Origin: Lates calcarifer
Lineage: Eukaryota > Chordata > Actinopteri > Centropomidae
Assembly: GCF_001640805.2 (NCBI RefSeq)
Contig: NC_066838.1
Coordinates: 12,919,632-12,983,631, forward strand
DNA: 64,000 bases
Reading direction: 5' to 3'
Shown here: positions 52,501 through 64,000 of the stretch, piece by piece
Numbering within the stretch: the stretch's first letter is position 1
Layout: the number at the start of each line of letters is the position of its first letter
Program-made: the position numbers and the translations under genes
The notes under the pieces: model-generated
What the model was told of the DNA's origin: nothing
Database searches by the model: none
Seen by the model: the letters and a program-made list of their open reading frames with translations, nothing else

Positions 52501-55265
52501 GGCAGCAGGAAGACAGCCACAGTCATCCAGGTGACATAGGCCTTCAGTCCCCATGGCTCAGCAAAGTGACCCCAGCACTCGAACTCCCCAGGAGCCACTT
52601 CTGAGCGAGAGAAGATGAACACCTGACCAGACAAAGGGAGGGTGGTGAGCACACCCATGGACATGACTGTCAGTTTCCTCTTCCATTAGCTGAGCTGCAG
52701 TGACCACACAGAGCTAAAAATAGACCAACATCTTGAGTTCTACTGTAGAAATCAGGGTGTGAATGTCTGCTGTGCTCTCATTTCCCATTTCACCATGTGT
52801 TTTTTCTTTTTCTTTTTCTTTTTTTTTTGCGTGTCTGTGAGTGTGTACATGAGAGAGGTTTTGTTTGCTTGTCTGTTCCCCCCTCCCTACCTGCGGTATG
52901 CTGAGGACTAGTGCCAGGCCCCAAGCCACCATGACAGGGGTGTTCCAGCGGGACACTGCTCCCCCACGGTAGGCCTGCAATGGGCAGCAGATGGCATGGT
53001 GCCGGTCTACTGTCATGGCAACTATCATGTAAGAGGAAGCAAACATGCCCACAATCTGCAAGTACTTGATGGACCGGCAAAGCAAGTCAGGCCCCTGAAA
53101 CCTCTCTGTGATGTCCCATATTAGCTGGGGAAGAACCTGAACACACAGATTAAAAAAAGAAACAGTTATTTATATAAAATTGGCTCCTGGCATGGTGGAG
53201 CATTTTACCTGCTTTGCCCCAACGAAATGTAGAGAAGAAACAGTCTGGTTATATTCTATATTTTTCTTATTGTCAACAAATCCAATATAAAGTCTAAAAC
53301 CAACAGTAAATTAGTCTATCTATAAAGTATCACCTTATTTTAGCATATTCCTCTAAATGCACTTTTTACTCATGTTTGAGTAAAGTTAGCAAAAACTACC
53401 TTGCCCAGCTGTTTCAAAAAATAGCGGAGGACTCTTACCATATGAAACTGTGTGTTTGTGACTATATATTAAATTTCAAGGATTCTATTCTGCAGAAGGA
53501 ACCAGTTGGCCCTAGACGACATAGAGAGGTCAAAAAGTACTGAGAGACATACAAATAGTTGATTTTGTACTTTTCATTGGCTTTCCTGTCCAATAAGAAA
53601 CATCCAATAAGATACATTATAACACTAGTCTTATTCTTGTATTTTTATATATAGAGTAGTGCAGGGATGACGTAATTTTGGGGCCCAACCTGAAAGTTAG
53701 CATCACTCAGGTTCCTAACAAAAAACCCATGAGATTTTTTCATTGGCCTTGGATTATTGCAGAAAATGACTAACAGAAGTTTGTGATTCTTACATGTTTT
53801 GTTCAGCAAGATAATCTTCACAAATGAACACCACTGTTGATGATTTCTGAAGCCTAAATACAATTGCCAAAAGTAAAAAGCTAATGTTAGACTATAGAGC
53901 TCGGGACTGTGACGTCAGCAATGCAATGCATTATGGGTCCCACACAAGCGCGAGTAGATGGGAGTGTAGGCTGGAGGTAGACAGAAACAGACTTTTGGAT
54001 TTGAAAGTTAACTTGTAATTAATTTAGCTGCTTACCTTTAAACAAAATATTTTTCTTTTGTAAGTTAGTATTAGTTTGCAAGAGTGTGAGAATAAACACA
54101 ACAAGGCTGTAAAGACGTATGTGGTTTTATGACATCGACAACCTCTATATTTAGCCACTTGTTAGCAACCACCTTTTTTAAAGACACATAAAAGCTTAAA
54201 AATCACGAGTGAGGTATTTTCTGACACATTTTATGTTGTACAATAAAACGTGAAAATGTCTTTCATTAAACCAAAAAGCCATTCAAAAAATGCTAACTTA
54301 CTTCCTGGTTTTAGGACTCATTTCTGCACCACTCTACAAGATCTGTCACATACAGGTGTTGGACAAAATAGATGAGACACTTTACAGAACACTACGATAG
54401 CACTGCATCCAGTATAATTTTCTTCATTTTTGTAGCTATAGTTAAGTACAGTACAGTACAGCTACTGTGTACACAAGTAATCTTAATTAAGATAAAGAGC
54501 GGTTTGCAATATGGGACGTGTGACAGGGGAAAAGGGGAAAGTTTATAAATAAGTTAATTTTAGAATAATTTGGGGAAAATAAATTATTCAGAGGCAGATG
54601 TGTATGTTGGTTGGTATGAGTGTGTAAACACAGGAATCACAGTTTTGTGTCTAGGTTTTCCACAGGTTGAAGTGCAGCACATACATGTGTATGCATATGT
54701 GTGAAAACTTGCAAGAGCACTGATCGTCAACAACACTGCCTGAAAAACTTTTAATCAAATTTAAAAACATGATCTTCACTAAACTGACAGAGCAGAATGT
54801 GGTTGATTTGAATGTTTTGGCCACCCTTGTAGTCTCACTATTCTTAATGTTCCACTAATGTTTTAAAACTTGTGAACTGACCTGAAAGAGGGCCACCACC
54901 AGGTCAGCCACACACAGGTTGACCATGAACACGTGCATGGGCGCGTTGTGCTTTCTCCTCCTCAGCAGCACCCACAACACAAAGCTGTTCCCCAGGGTGG
55001 TTAGAGCCAGCACCAACCCTAGCACTGCGATCTCTGCCCTGGCCAGGCCCAGGTCCCTGACCCTGGGCTGGGGCATGGTGTGGGGTGTGGTGGTAGAACC
55101 GTTCTCAGGGAAGAGCCCGAAAAGGGATCCCCCGCTGTGAGAAGCGTTGAATGAGTTCAGCTCAGAGACAAACAAGGGCGAGGAGGAGAAGTTGCTCCTT
55201 CCTGTGGCGACCAGAGAGGAGAGGGCTAGCCCATCCCAGTCCGTTTCCACACTGATGCTTTCCAT
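49265..55265 (-). CDS. avpr2: V2-type arginine vasotocin receptor with long third intracellular loop
   Basis: This class A GPCR for vasotocin/vasopressin normally couples through Gs to cAMP. Exons in transcript order: 55265-54882, 53136-52891, 52622-52476, 51385-50812, 49464-49265; they join in frame to 516 residues (human AVPR2 371). The extracellular N-terminus (about 1-53) has three N-glycosylation sequons. TM1-TM2 include [14 protein letters not shown]3 is followed by the DRH motif at 172-174, the V2 version of DRY. Then come TM4, TM5 ([16 protein letters not shown]), a third intracellular loop of about 155 residues (about 45 in human), TM6 ([20 protein letters not shown]) and TM7 ([13 protein letters not shown]). 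The Ser/Thr-rich tail ends TTKDSLY. V2 class is certain. Fish have several V2 subtypes (V2A, V2B and others), and the long loop may point to a non-V2A form, so the symbol is provisional. The neighbour arhgap4 matches human AVPR2 synteny. Confidence 0.88.
49474..49502. repeat. (CA)n tract next to the last V2 receptor acceptor
   Basis: On the receptor strand this is a TG run that ends about ten bases before the acceptor of the final coding exon at 49465. Confidence 0.9.
53654..54334. mobile_element. 681-bp non-autonomous DNA transposon in the first coding intron of the V2 receptor
   Basis: The left end reads GAGTAGTGCAGGGATGA and the right end, reverse complemented, reads GAGTGGTGCAGAAATGA, so the ends are imperfect inverted repeats. 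Both are flanked by TA (53652-53653 and 54335-54336), as expected for a TA target duplication. No transposase frame is present. The interior resembles, from memory, an abundant repeat of percomorph genomes. It contains a perfect palindromic TGACGTCA at 53910-53917 and ATGCATTATGGG. The superfamily is uncertain; Tc1/mariner-like is only a guess from the TA flank. Confidence 0.65.
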
Positions 55266-58113
55266 TCCTGAAAGACAAACAGACTGTTGATGTGGGAAGG
55301 CCGATAAAATCTGTTGTTTGTGGTTTGTTTAAGTGATGCCCCACGCAAAATGGTCACCCGGATTCACACTGGTGCAAGGTCATAAGACTGTAACGGAGCA
55401 CAGATTTTTATTAATAAACAAGTCACTTGTTCTCAGTTATCACAGCATCAGTATCATGTCTGACCCCTTTATTAAATTTCCTCCGATTGCCCTCAGATCT
55501 GTCAGCTGAGCAATTTTGCACTTAGGGTTTTCCTTATTGTACTGCAGAGAATAAAAAGCAAAACACTCTGGCCTTTTATTTATGATACATGCTGATGCAG
55601 GGGTTGATCAAGGAACTCTCTGTTTTCAGTGAATCTGTAATATTTTCACATTGAATATTATATATAGCTCCTTTAATGCAATTTTCATAAAAGTAATGAA
55701 AGCCAGACACAGTACCAATCATGTTTCCATGTGAATGTTGTTGTGTTTTTGGTGCTGTCGCCAATTTTTTAATAAGTCTTCAGTGTGTGTCTGTTTGTCT
55801 GTCTCTCAAAGCTTCTAGTTATGTTTGACGCAAGTCGCGTATGGTTTATTTTCCTTGCCATACTTTCTCAAGGTTGATTTGACAGCTCTCTCCTCTATCC
55901 CACCACTCTTATTCCTTCACCTCCGCTCTCATAATCGCTCTCATCCCATGCTTACCCCCATGCATTCCTGTTTCCCCCTGTTTTTGCCCCCCCCCCTCTT
56001 TCTCTCATGCGTCCAGGCATTCTTTTCTTTTCTCCCAGTCACACTCTCCGTTGATCTCAATAAATTTTACGTTTATTTTTCTGTGCTTATAAATAAATGG
56101 CTCAAAAGAACAGAGAGTTGGTAGGAATGAGATGACAATTTAAGAAACAAGAGTCGTGGGGATGCAGAGGGCAGCCTTGGTCAAATAAACTGCACGTAGG
56201 ATAAAGTCCGGGAGGAAAAATGGAAGAGGATGCAAGCTGAGTGATGAAGGCAGTGTGGAGAAAAGGCGGGATAGTAAAAATAATAATAATAATAATAAAA
56301 ACTGCCAGAAAAGGTAAAAAAAATTGAGCCTTGGAAAGAGGATGATAAGATAAGGAGAAAGGAGGTGGCCAAAAATAGCTCTGAAGAGGGTTATGAGCTC
56401 CAAGTTATCAGAGTGTGTGTTGACTGACACCATATTGCTATGTTATTTTGACTAATGTGCAAGGAGTGGTTAGGTACACAAACCATTCGCTGAATGGGTG
56501 CTTGGAAATTTTCCACATCTAAAAATAGGAAGAAAACTATAGTGATAGTATTGTGCAATTGACTGTGACTAACAAGACATTACAAGGTTGTTCTCACTAC
56601 TCTGCTGAGACATAATGGTCAATTTGCTAGTAATAGTGAAACTGCCTGGCGCGTGAGATAACACAGCTGAACACACTGTCAAGCGTTACATGCTGGCTTT
56701 GCCAGAGGAATGTATTCAGATGAATGCATGACAAGCCAGGCCAGCTGGACCACTGCGCCCAGCGTGAAGGTATAGCCGTGTGTGAAAAGAAGAGCATCTG
56801 AGCAGAACCATGTCTCTGAAGTCAGACAAACTTGTTTTGTTTGAGTGGATCCCCGCGGCCACAGCAGGAGACCACAACACTGCCATAAATGGTTAAATTA
56901 AATCAAACTTTTATTACTTTTATTCCTCCAAATCTGCATTTGGTTTTTAGAATTCTGCCCAAATATTCGGCCATGTCTAAAGGTCATTCGGATCAAAGCT
57001 AATATTCTCTCTTCTTATCTGTTTATTGTTTTTTCTTTTTCAAGTTTTTTTTTTTTAATTAGGGGTTTAGACAGGGTCCTTTTCCATCAAGGAATCTCTT
57101 GGCCTCTCTTTGTCGGGACCTGAGGAGCCTTGTGCCCCTCTCTGTAATTACAGCATAATTCATGAGAGGATTCTTTGTGCTGCTGCGGTCCTTTATACCT
57201 TCTATATAATCTCATTATGTATATTTGCCCATGTGACTCATTTCTGATGTGAAATCCCCTTTCCAAGTATGCCTCTCTGCAGATAAAACATAATGACTTA
57301 GGGGGGTGCTATGATACCAATGTAGCCTAAGAAATTAATCCACAGTATTACAGTAACGCAAAGCTAATGCTCCCAAATATTATTCAATAAAATGTAATAA
57401 GAGGATTAATAAGTGGTAGGAAGAAACCTCTGTAATGGAGTCAGGACTTATCTGTTGCTCGTAGTACATGGGAAAATGTGAGAGGCATCTCCAAGTATTG
57501 TTCTAAGAAATTCTGAATCAGCCTCTGTTTTCCTGAATTCCTGAAGGACACAAAGTATTTTCTCCAAATATGCTCATGTCTCATTTGCATAGCTTGTGCA
57601 TCCAAGAAATCAAGATGGATTGTCTTGAAATTGCTCAATGGCTCAGCTACAGGAGACCCACGGATAGCGCAAAAACTTCTGGCACCGATGTTTCCTATCC
57701 TCAGAGGAAATTCCTTAAACTGAGAGTACATAGAGAAGGTAAATATTGTCTGAAGACTGTCTGTGTTGAATGGAGTTTAATGTATCCCCTTTTTATGCCC
57801 TGTCTCTGAAAATGTATTCTGCCTTTGCTCTCTCCTTAATAACACAAGCACAGCACAGCAGTCCCATCTGTCTGATCAACTTAATGTACAGCACAAATTA
57901 TTCCGTCTCACTGTGCTGGATGGACTGTAGACACTGCTTTTAGTAGTTAGTGCAGAATGTTGCTTCCTCTCTTTACTTTAAAGCTTTCACTCTGATTAAT
58001 GACGGAGTCGATCCGTCCCTTGCTTTCCTCTCCAGAGGCACACCAGTGTGCAACCATCCATTTTCATGTCCTCGCCATCCTATGCTGCCTTTCCTCCCCT
58101 CACCTCACCTCAC

Positions 58114-58135
58114 CACACACACACACACACACACA
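58114..58135. repeat. (CA)n microsatellite
   Basis: About eleven CA units following CACCT repeats. Confidence 0.85.
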
Positions 58136-59265
58136 GGGCTACAGTGCCTCAGGGATGACAGAAACAGGTAGTTAAAATACGCTAGAAAACATTATAGCTT
58201 CCAGCCACTCACATCTTTCAACATGTCACTTGTTTTTTCTTGGCGTTCGCACGTTTTGGTCATTAACTTTGACAAACTACGTCATGTGTAATTCTGTCAT
58301 GTGTGAACTATTCATAATGATCCAAGTTTGGGGTATAATTTGGTCACAGACCTGATGTGATGCGATCACAAAAAAATGTCGAAATTCTCTGTGAATAGAC
58401 TTAACTTGTTCTTAAGATGGAAATGTTCAGGACGAGTTCAGGTGAGTTAGACAGTTTTGAACTAAAATGAATTAGCAGTCTCTTGAATATTACGTTGTGT
58501 AATCTGTCTCAGTGCTTATCAAGTCTGCATTCATTGCTGTCTGCTGTCTGTGTTACATTATTATTGCGCGGTGGTGCAGTTAAAGCACGGGTTGATTTAG
58601 AAGTCTGTGTCTCGTAATAATGTACTTTTGGCATAAAACAGTGCAGACCTGACCTACATTGTGAGTGTTTACATAACTCAATCAAGTTTCTAGCTAATAG
58701 AGTTTAACATTGTGTGAAAATGAATAGAGAACAATGGAAGGCTGGAACAGTAGACAGAAATACATACTGCTATGGTCCTTTAGGATAAGGCTTCACTCTT
58801 AGTCAAATAAGAAAAGTGAAGAACAAAGTGTTTTAATAAACATAGAAAACATCATGCGGACACTGAACCTACTGTCCTTATTGTGTTTTGAAGTCAAAAC
58901 ACCGCCCATCTCTAGTTCTGTCTCACCATCACTCGCATGGCAGGGAAATTTCTCTCTCTCTTTATGCACAGACTATTTGCATTGTAAGACACTGACATTG
59001 TGGCTGAACCCAGCTGGCCCATTTAAAGACAACTAGTCACTGCTGGTGGCAGCAGTGACACACATACAGGTGCTCATGCACTAGGTGCAATAATCCAAAC
59101 ATAATGAAAGACCTGTCACCTCCCTGCCTGTCTTGTGTCTTATGTGTGCATGTCAGCCCCTTGATTAGTTCCCTTTGACCAGGTTTGGCCCAGTCTGATT
59201 AACGAGGATCTCTCTGTCCTCATTAGCAGCCCTGTGTACACTCAAACAACCTGTCACTAATTTAC

Positions 59266-59540
59266 CTCTCCAATCTGCTCTTCCTCCTCTTCTCTGTTTT
59301 TCCACCTGCTCACCTGTTATTTCCTCTGATTTTTCACATTCATCCATCCACTCTATTTCTCTCTCTCTGCCCTAACCAATCCTCCACCACCTGTCATTAA
59401 GGGTCAATTTCCTCCTCTAATCAGTTCTTCTTCCTCTTTTTAATGTCTTCCCCTCACCTGTTATTTTCTCCAATTTCTCACACTCATCCATCAACTGCAA
59501 TTCTCTCTTTCTGTCCTAACCAATCCTGTCATTAAGGTTC
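59266..59540. repeat. diverged tandem duplication, unit about 140 bp
   Basis: Two successive copies share the ordered blocks CACCTGTTATTT, TTTCT/CACACTCATCCATC-like, CCTAACCAATCCT and TCATTAAGG. The first spans about 59266-59404 and the second about 59410-59540. They differ by substitutions and small indels, so the duplication is old. Confidence 0.7.
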
Positions 59541-60264
59541 AAAACTGCATGGGAAACAGTTGCTGATATGTTTGACTTTAATTAGCATCCTCATTAACAT
59601 TAACAGACCTTGGCAGAAGGAAACAGGATTTAAATGGTCTGGCCCAATCAGCATATGAACTGAATGAAAATAGGTATGAATCAGGCATTAGATCCACACC
59701 ATGCGATTACCTTGAGCTTTGGTATCCTATGCTGTTATTCTCTGTACGGCAAGAGACTTTATTTACATACCAATCAATAGATTCTTACACAATAATGGTC
59801 CACATGAGTCATGCGGTGGTACATGCCGGGCTGTGCTGCATTTCATCTGCATGATAAAGCCGATATGACCACACTTTCTTCTTTAAGGCCCACATATCAG
59901 TAAATTAGATCCCCACTGGCGCTCTCGCATGCAGCGTTAATTCACCATCTGAATGAGTCGGTTCAATGACAGGTGGATACTGGATATATATTTATGCATT
60001 TCAATTTGAGGAGGCACCTGCTGTACTCATTAAAAATCATACCCACAGCTCTGTATCCATGATTTATTCCTCTCTTTCAGTGTGTGCCACTGAGGTTCTG
60101 GTCCTCGCCGCAGACTGCAGCCCATGTGAGTAATAAAAGTAAACACTTTGATCTTTTACTGTCTTGCCTAAACAACCCATTAAATGTTAATCATGTGGGA
60201 CCACACCTCACTGCACACACTAATACAGTCATTTCTTGCCCGCATTTCACTATGTGCATGTGTA

Positions 60265-60271
<7 letters not shown>

Positions 60272-60301
<30 letters not shown>
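60272..60301. repeat. (TG)n microsatellite
   Basis: About 15 uninterrupted TG units. Confidence 0.9.
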
Positions 60302-60303
<2 letters not shown>

Positions 60304-61760
60304 CACCGCTCACTGAATTTTGTATTCACAAATATTGCTGTGAGTTTATTTCCACAATACATCGGCCGGCGGGCAGAACTCACAAGGTCTAGTGCAGAAG
60401 AAGGTCCAAGTTCCCTTATCGACACTGATAAAGCCTGTTCATAAGACCACTGACTGTTTTTTTTGTCATGTATCATTAACCAAGTGCACTTCCAACAATA
60501 AGCATGTGCCCTAAACAACACAGGGCCTTGCTCACGTCATGCAACTGATACAAAATTCACAGTATTCCCCCCTGAAGAATGGAAACTGGGCCGCAGCGCT
60601 ACCACATCAGCTAAAACAAGCCTGGAGGTTTGTAGATTATATGGTCAGAACCGTGCCACATGATGAAATGAACACGATGAAATGATTCCCTGTTAGAGAC
60701 CAGACTAAATTGACCATGAAAATAATAGTAATGATGATGATGATGATTTTTCCTGATGGGGGCTACAATCAAGGAAGTCATTTTGAGCATATTATAGATG
60801 TTGCCAAATACACACAAATATAAAAAAGAAAAGGAAGGAAAGTGTATGATTAATGGAAAAAACCCTTCTAAAGCACTTTAGATGATATACACGGCTTTGT
60901 GCTCTCAATCACAAAGAAATGATTCTGCCAGACAGTGATTTGTTGATTCAGTTGTCCATCCAGAGAGATTATTTCATTGTTTAATTGCTGTTACATTAGC
61001 AGAAACAGAAGACAAGACAAACTGCTGTGATGGTAGAGACACAGGCTTTCACTGAGAATTAAATACTGTGATTTTGCCAGGATCAGGGCTTCACTGTTAA
61101 GAGATCCTTTTTTATTTCCATTTATATATTGAATAATGAGTTGCTGTGTTACATAAATCTTTAAAAAGTCAGGCAATAAATCAATGAGCTTTGATGACAA
61201 CAGACTTGTGTGTACCATAAACATACAACCGACCTGGGACCACAAATCTCCCCATTAATCATCCTGCAGACCTTTGATTTGCTTTTTAAAATACGGGCAG
61301 GTGAGGACATACACATGCACAAAGAGACAGACACACAAACAGACAGATAAAAGAGGAGCACCCCAAGGTGAATATATATACCCCCGTGTCCTCTCACCTT
61401 GTTTTCAGTGCATGGTAAGCTTTCTCACGCGTGTCCTTGTCTCTTGGTGTGTTTTGCTCAGGTCTCAGTGACTGTGGGACAAAGCATTAAGAGCTGTCAC
61501 CATTACAGTCCATTAACATTGCATGCTCCAGCAGATCACATTAACAACCTGACAGTTCCCTCGAGCTTTTTTTAATCCATGGAAAAACTTAGAGGACCAC
61601 ATGCATTTTCAATTAGGCTCGGCCATAAAATATTTCCAATCAAGCACAAACATCTGTGTTGGACACACTGTATATTTTACATATGTTGAAATCAGGACTG
61701 GCAGGTGTCGTAAATATACTGCAAGTATTTTTACATTTAGAAAATAAGCTGATGTTGACA

Positions 61761-61762
<2 letters not shown>

Positions 61763-61822
<60 letters not shown>
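61763..61822. repeat. compound (TA)n(TG)n microsatellite
   Basis: About 15 TA units run directly into about 15 TG units. Confidence 0.9.
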
Positions 61823-61826
<4 letters not shown>

Positions 61827-62449
61827 ATAAGTTTCCTTCCAAAAATAATTCAATAATTCAGTCATAGTTACATTTTCCAAAAAAAATAGTTTGGAATTTG
61901 TTGTTTGCCTCGTGCTCAACATTATTAATAATTAAATGACGCGTATTTTCTTTTCATTTTAAAGTTGTTTTTCTTTTCTTTTTCCTTTTCAGAAAAGTCA
62001 AGAGCATGCTACTTTTATGTTTACGATATAAATGTTCTAAAATTACAGGATAAGATTATTGATAATAAAGATGACATTATGTCTCTGATTAAGAACGGAT
62101 TATTTGAATTAGAAAGAATTAGATTTTTTAAATTATAGGTAAAATAATAATAATGAAAAGGTGAATACAGAAGTTGAGTGGCATATTTCTGTCTCGTCTC
62201 TCGACATGAGATACTGTCGATGCACAGAAAGATGACCTAGATTGGTCTGTAAACACATGTATTGACGCACAATAGGAACAAGTTTGAGTTTCTACAGACC
62301 ACCGGGCTGCAAAGTGTTTTCAGTGATGAGAGGCGGGATTACTTGAGAATTATTGGCTAGGCTAAACGTATTTGTATTAGTAGCAGTATAAATACCACAA
62401 TCAGTTTTTAAATCAAACAATCACCACAGAGTAAATAAAATTCACTTAC

Positions 62450-62620
62450 TCGCGTATGATCCACTTCAGCGGCGCAGCTGTGTGACAAGAAGCGGTCGCA
62501 TTTGACCCAAAATATTCACATCTTCAGCGCTGTCAAACCGAGTCCACTCCGCTCAGTGTGATATCAGCTGACTTCTGAATGAATAAGGACAGGAAGGAAA
62601 AAAAAAAAAAAAAAAAAAAA
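62450..62620 (-). promoter_or_regulatory. avpr2: candidate 5' non-coding exon of the V2 receptor
   Basis: On the minus strand the sequence CGCGA/GTAAGTGA forms a near-perfect donor with its exon side at 62450, at the edge of a locally GC-richer block. It is the best partner I can see for the acceptor just upstream of the receptor ATG, which would imply a 5' UTR intron of about 7.2 kb. The exon start is not defined; a poly-A tract at 62599-62620 limits it. Confidence 0.3.
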
Positions 62621-63027
62621 TCAATGATTCCTCATCAAAGCCAGGTAGTTTTTTTTTCTTTCCCCCTTCTTTTGGTCAATGTGACAAAGAAGATCTGCAG
62701 GGTCTGTGCAAGTGCTGACTGTAATGTCCTTGCTGCGTTGTAGTTCAAAAACGTATGTCAGAGTAATCCATTTGATAGCCATGTGTCTCCCGGCCCCGCG
62801 GCTCCTTGTGCGTCACGTTGGGCTCTCGCAATGTGCTGTGCCCCCAGCACCACCAGCAGAAATGAATTTGAGCTCCGTATGCTCTCTCTCCCCCCCACAC
62901 ACCCCCCCTCCTCCACTATCCCCTCCTCCTGGGTCAACCAGCCTGTCCTCTAGGACTGAGGGTGGAGCGTGCAGCCAGGAGTGGAGGGGAGTGTCTTATA
63001 CATACCTATGAAGTGTGTGTGTATGTG

Positions 63028-63058
<31 letters not shown>

Positions 63059-64000
63059 ATGCATGAGAGAGAGAGAGAGACTGTGTCCATCTGCTTGTAC
63101 ATTGCACTTTATGTGTGTGTGGATGGGTGGGTGCATGTGCATATATATGTGAAAGCTTGTTTTGAAGTTAATGTTTGTGTGTGTATGTGTTTGGGTGTGT
63201 GTGTGACAAAGAGGGAGCAGGGGGAAGCTGGAGAATCACCTCCCCTTATTGTAATGATTTATGCCTCTTGTAAGTCATTGATACATGCCGCTTGTGTGTT
63301 TATTCAAAGCCCTACTCCCTGTTTTGGCGCTATCCCCCTCTCTCTCTCTCTCTGGCCTTTAATTGCCTTTGTTGCCAGTGAACAAGGGCCAATGCACTTC
63401 CACCTATCCATGAATGCCAATTGGCTGAGTCAGCCAGGCCAACTGCAGGTCACGCCCTCGGTGTACACACAGAGCAGCGAAGGTTAGTGCAAGAAAGAGA
63501 AGGAAAAAAAAATACTGTCTTCCAGATTTAATGTCAAGGCCCTCACCCACACACACAGTCACACGTGATGGTAAGGAAATACAGTTGGCATGCACGCACA
63601 CACTCACAGGTGTACACAATGAGTGAATTCATAAATTCATGCACGCACGCTCCTTTGCACAAATTTTGAAAACACATACAGACAAAAATCTAACCAAACA
63701 GGCAAATGGTGGTGATGTACCCAAATTTATTTTGACAAGTAAATTGCAGCTTCCTCTTACTTTTTCCCTAAAAGCTGCAGTTAGGAAACTGTAGTTCACT
63801 GACATTTTACAAGTATTATATCATTCTCATTCAGTGGCCCCCAGCAGCAGCAGCAGCACACACACACACACACACAGTATACTATACCCATGGGGCACTC
63901 ACTGTCTGTCGGGCCCACAGCCACTGATCCCCGGTCAGCAGAGACTGAGTTGTCCCATGATGTCAGAAAACCTGGCTATTTTCCTCAAGCGGTGCCACCA
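62621..64000. other. upstream flank, no gene seen
   Basis: GC-richer sequence near 62780-62960 is followed by TG, GA and TA repeats (63010-63210), a CT run near 63338, a palindromic Maf-type site at 63423-63435, and a (CAG)n(CA)n tract near 63845-63876. The open frames here are driven by the repeats. Confidence 0.45.

Larger units (their letters stand above)
55266..62449 (-). other. probable 5' UTR intron and upstream region of the V2 receptor, otherwise no gene seen
   Basis: The receptor ATG is preceded by only two bases and then an acceptor-like tgtctttcag on the minus strand, so a 5' non-coding exon probably lies upstream. The interval holds microsatellites (58114-58135, 60272-60301, 61763-61822), a diverged tandem duplication (59266-59540) and short open frames with no recognisable protein, such as 57441-57731 on the minus strand. 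I see no other gene. Confidence 0.4.

Noticed and set aside
57441..57731. 96-codon minus-strand open frame
   Set aside because: No recognisable domain or family, no flanking splice logic, and it lies in the probable 5' UTR intron of the receptor.
62706..63487. Plus-strand open frames of 101 and 172 codons
   Set aside because: They run through TG, GA and C-rich simple repeats, giving low-complexity Cys/Val peptides. Repeat artefacts.

Overview
This is about 64 kb of vertebrate nuclear DNA, almost certainly from a ray-finned fish and probably a percomorph teleost. Evidence: split genes with GT-AG introns, many of only 80-900 bp; dense CA/TG microsatellites; interspersed repeats of teleost type; and a V2-type vasotocin receptor with a very long third intracellular loop. 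No bacterial or viral genes were seen. All gene models were built by hand, joining exons by phase and by remembered similarity to vertebrate families. No transcript or database evidence was available.

Layout from left to right: (1) the last coding exon and 3' UTR of an adenylate cyclase of the ADCY5/6 type (+, best match adcy6); (2) galnt6 (+), a Golgi polypeptide GalNAc-transferase with a non-coding first exon; (3) g6pd (+), 12 coding exons; (4) cerk (-), ceramide kinase, 13 coding exons, tail-to-tail with g6pd; (5) naa10 (+), catalytic subunit of the NatA N-terminal acetyltransferase, head-to-head with cerk; (6) arhgap4 (+), F-BAR plus RhoGAP protein, apparently without the family's SH3 domain and with a one-base frameshift in the RhoGAP region as written; (7) ssr4 (+), TRAP-delta of the ER translocon; (8) avpr2-like (-), a V2-type vasotocin receptor, 516 codons before the stop, whose likely 5' non-coding exon lies about 7 kb upstream. 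The rest is introns, UTRs and gene-poor sequence, chiefly 42.8-48.9 kb and 55.3-64 kb.

The genes do not form one pathway. From memory of the human map, naa10, arhgap4 and avpr2 are close neighbours at Xq28, with ssr4 and g6pd in the same band, whereas adcy6 and galnt6 lie in 12q13 and cerk at 22q13. The window therefore seems to hold the junction of two or three ancestral synteny blocks.

The observations most worth checking are: the arhgap4 frameshift, a second apparent extra base 366 bp upstream, and the missing SH3; the roughly 155-residue receptor loop with a repeated DYVP motif; a TA-flanked inverted-repeat element carrying a perfect CRE octamer in the receptor's first coding intron; two UPR-element-like sites in front of ssr4; tandem acceptors in cerk that would keep or delete the middle cysteine of its CXXXCXXC motif; and dinucleotide repeats abutting splice sites in four genes. 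I did not find a clearly new biological system.
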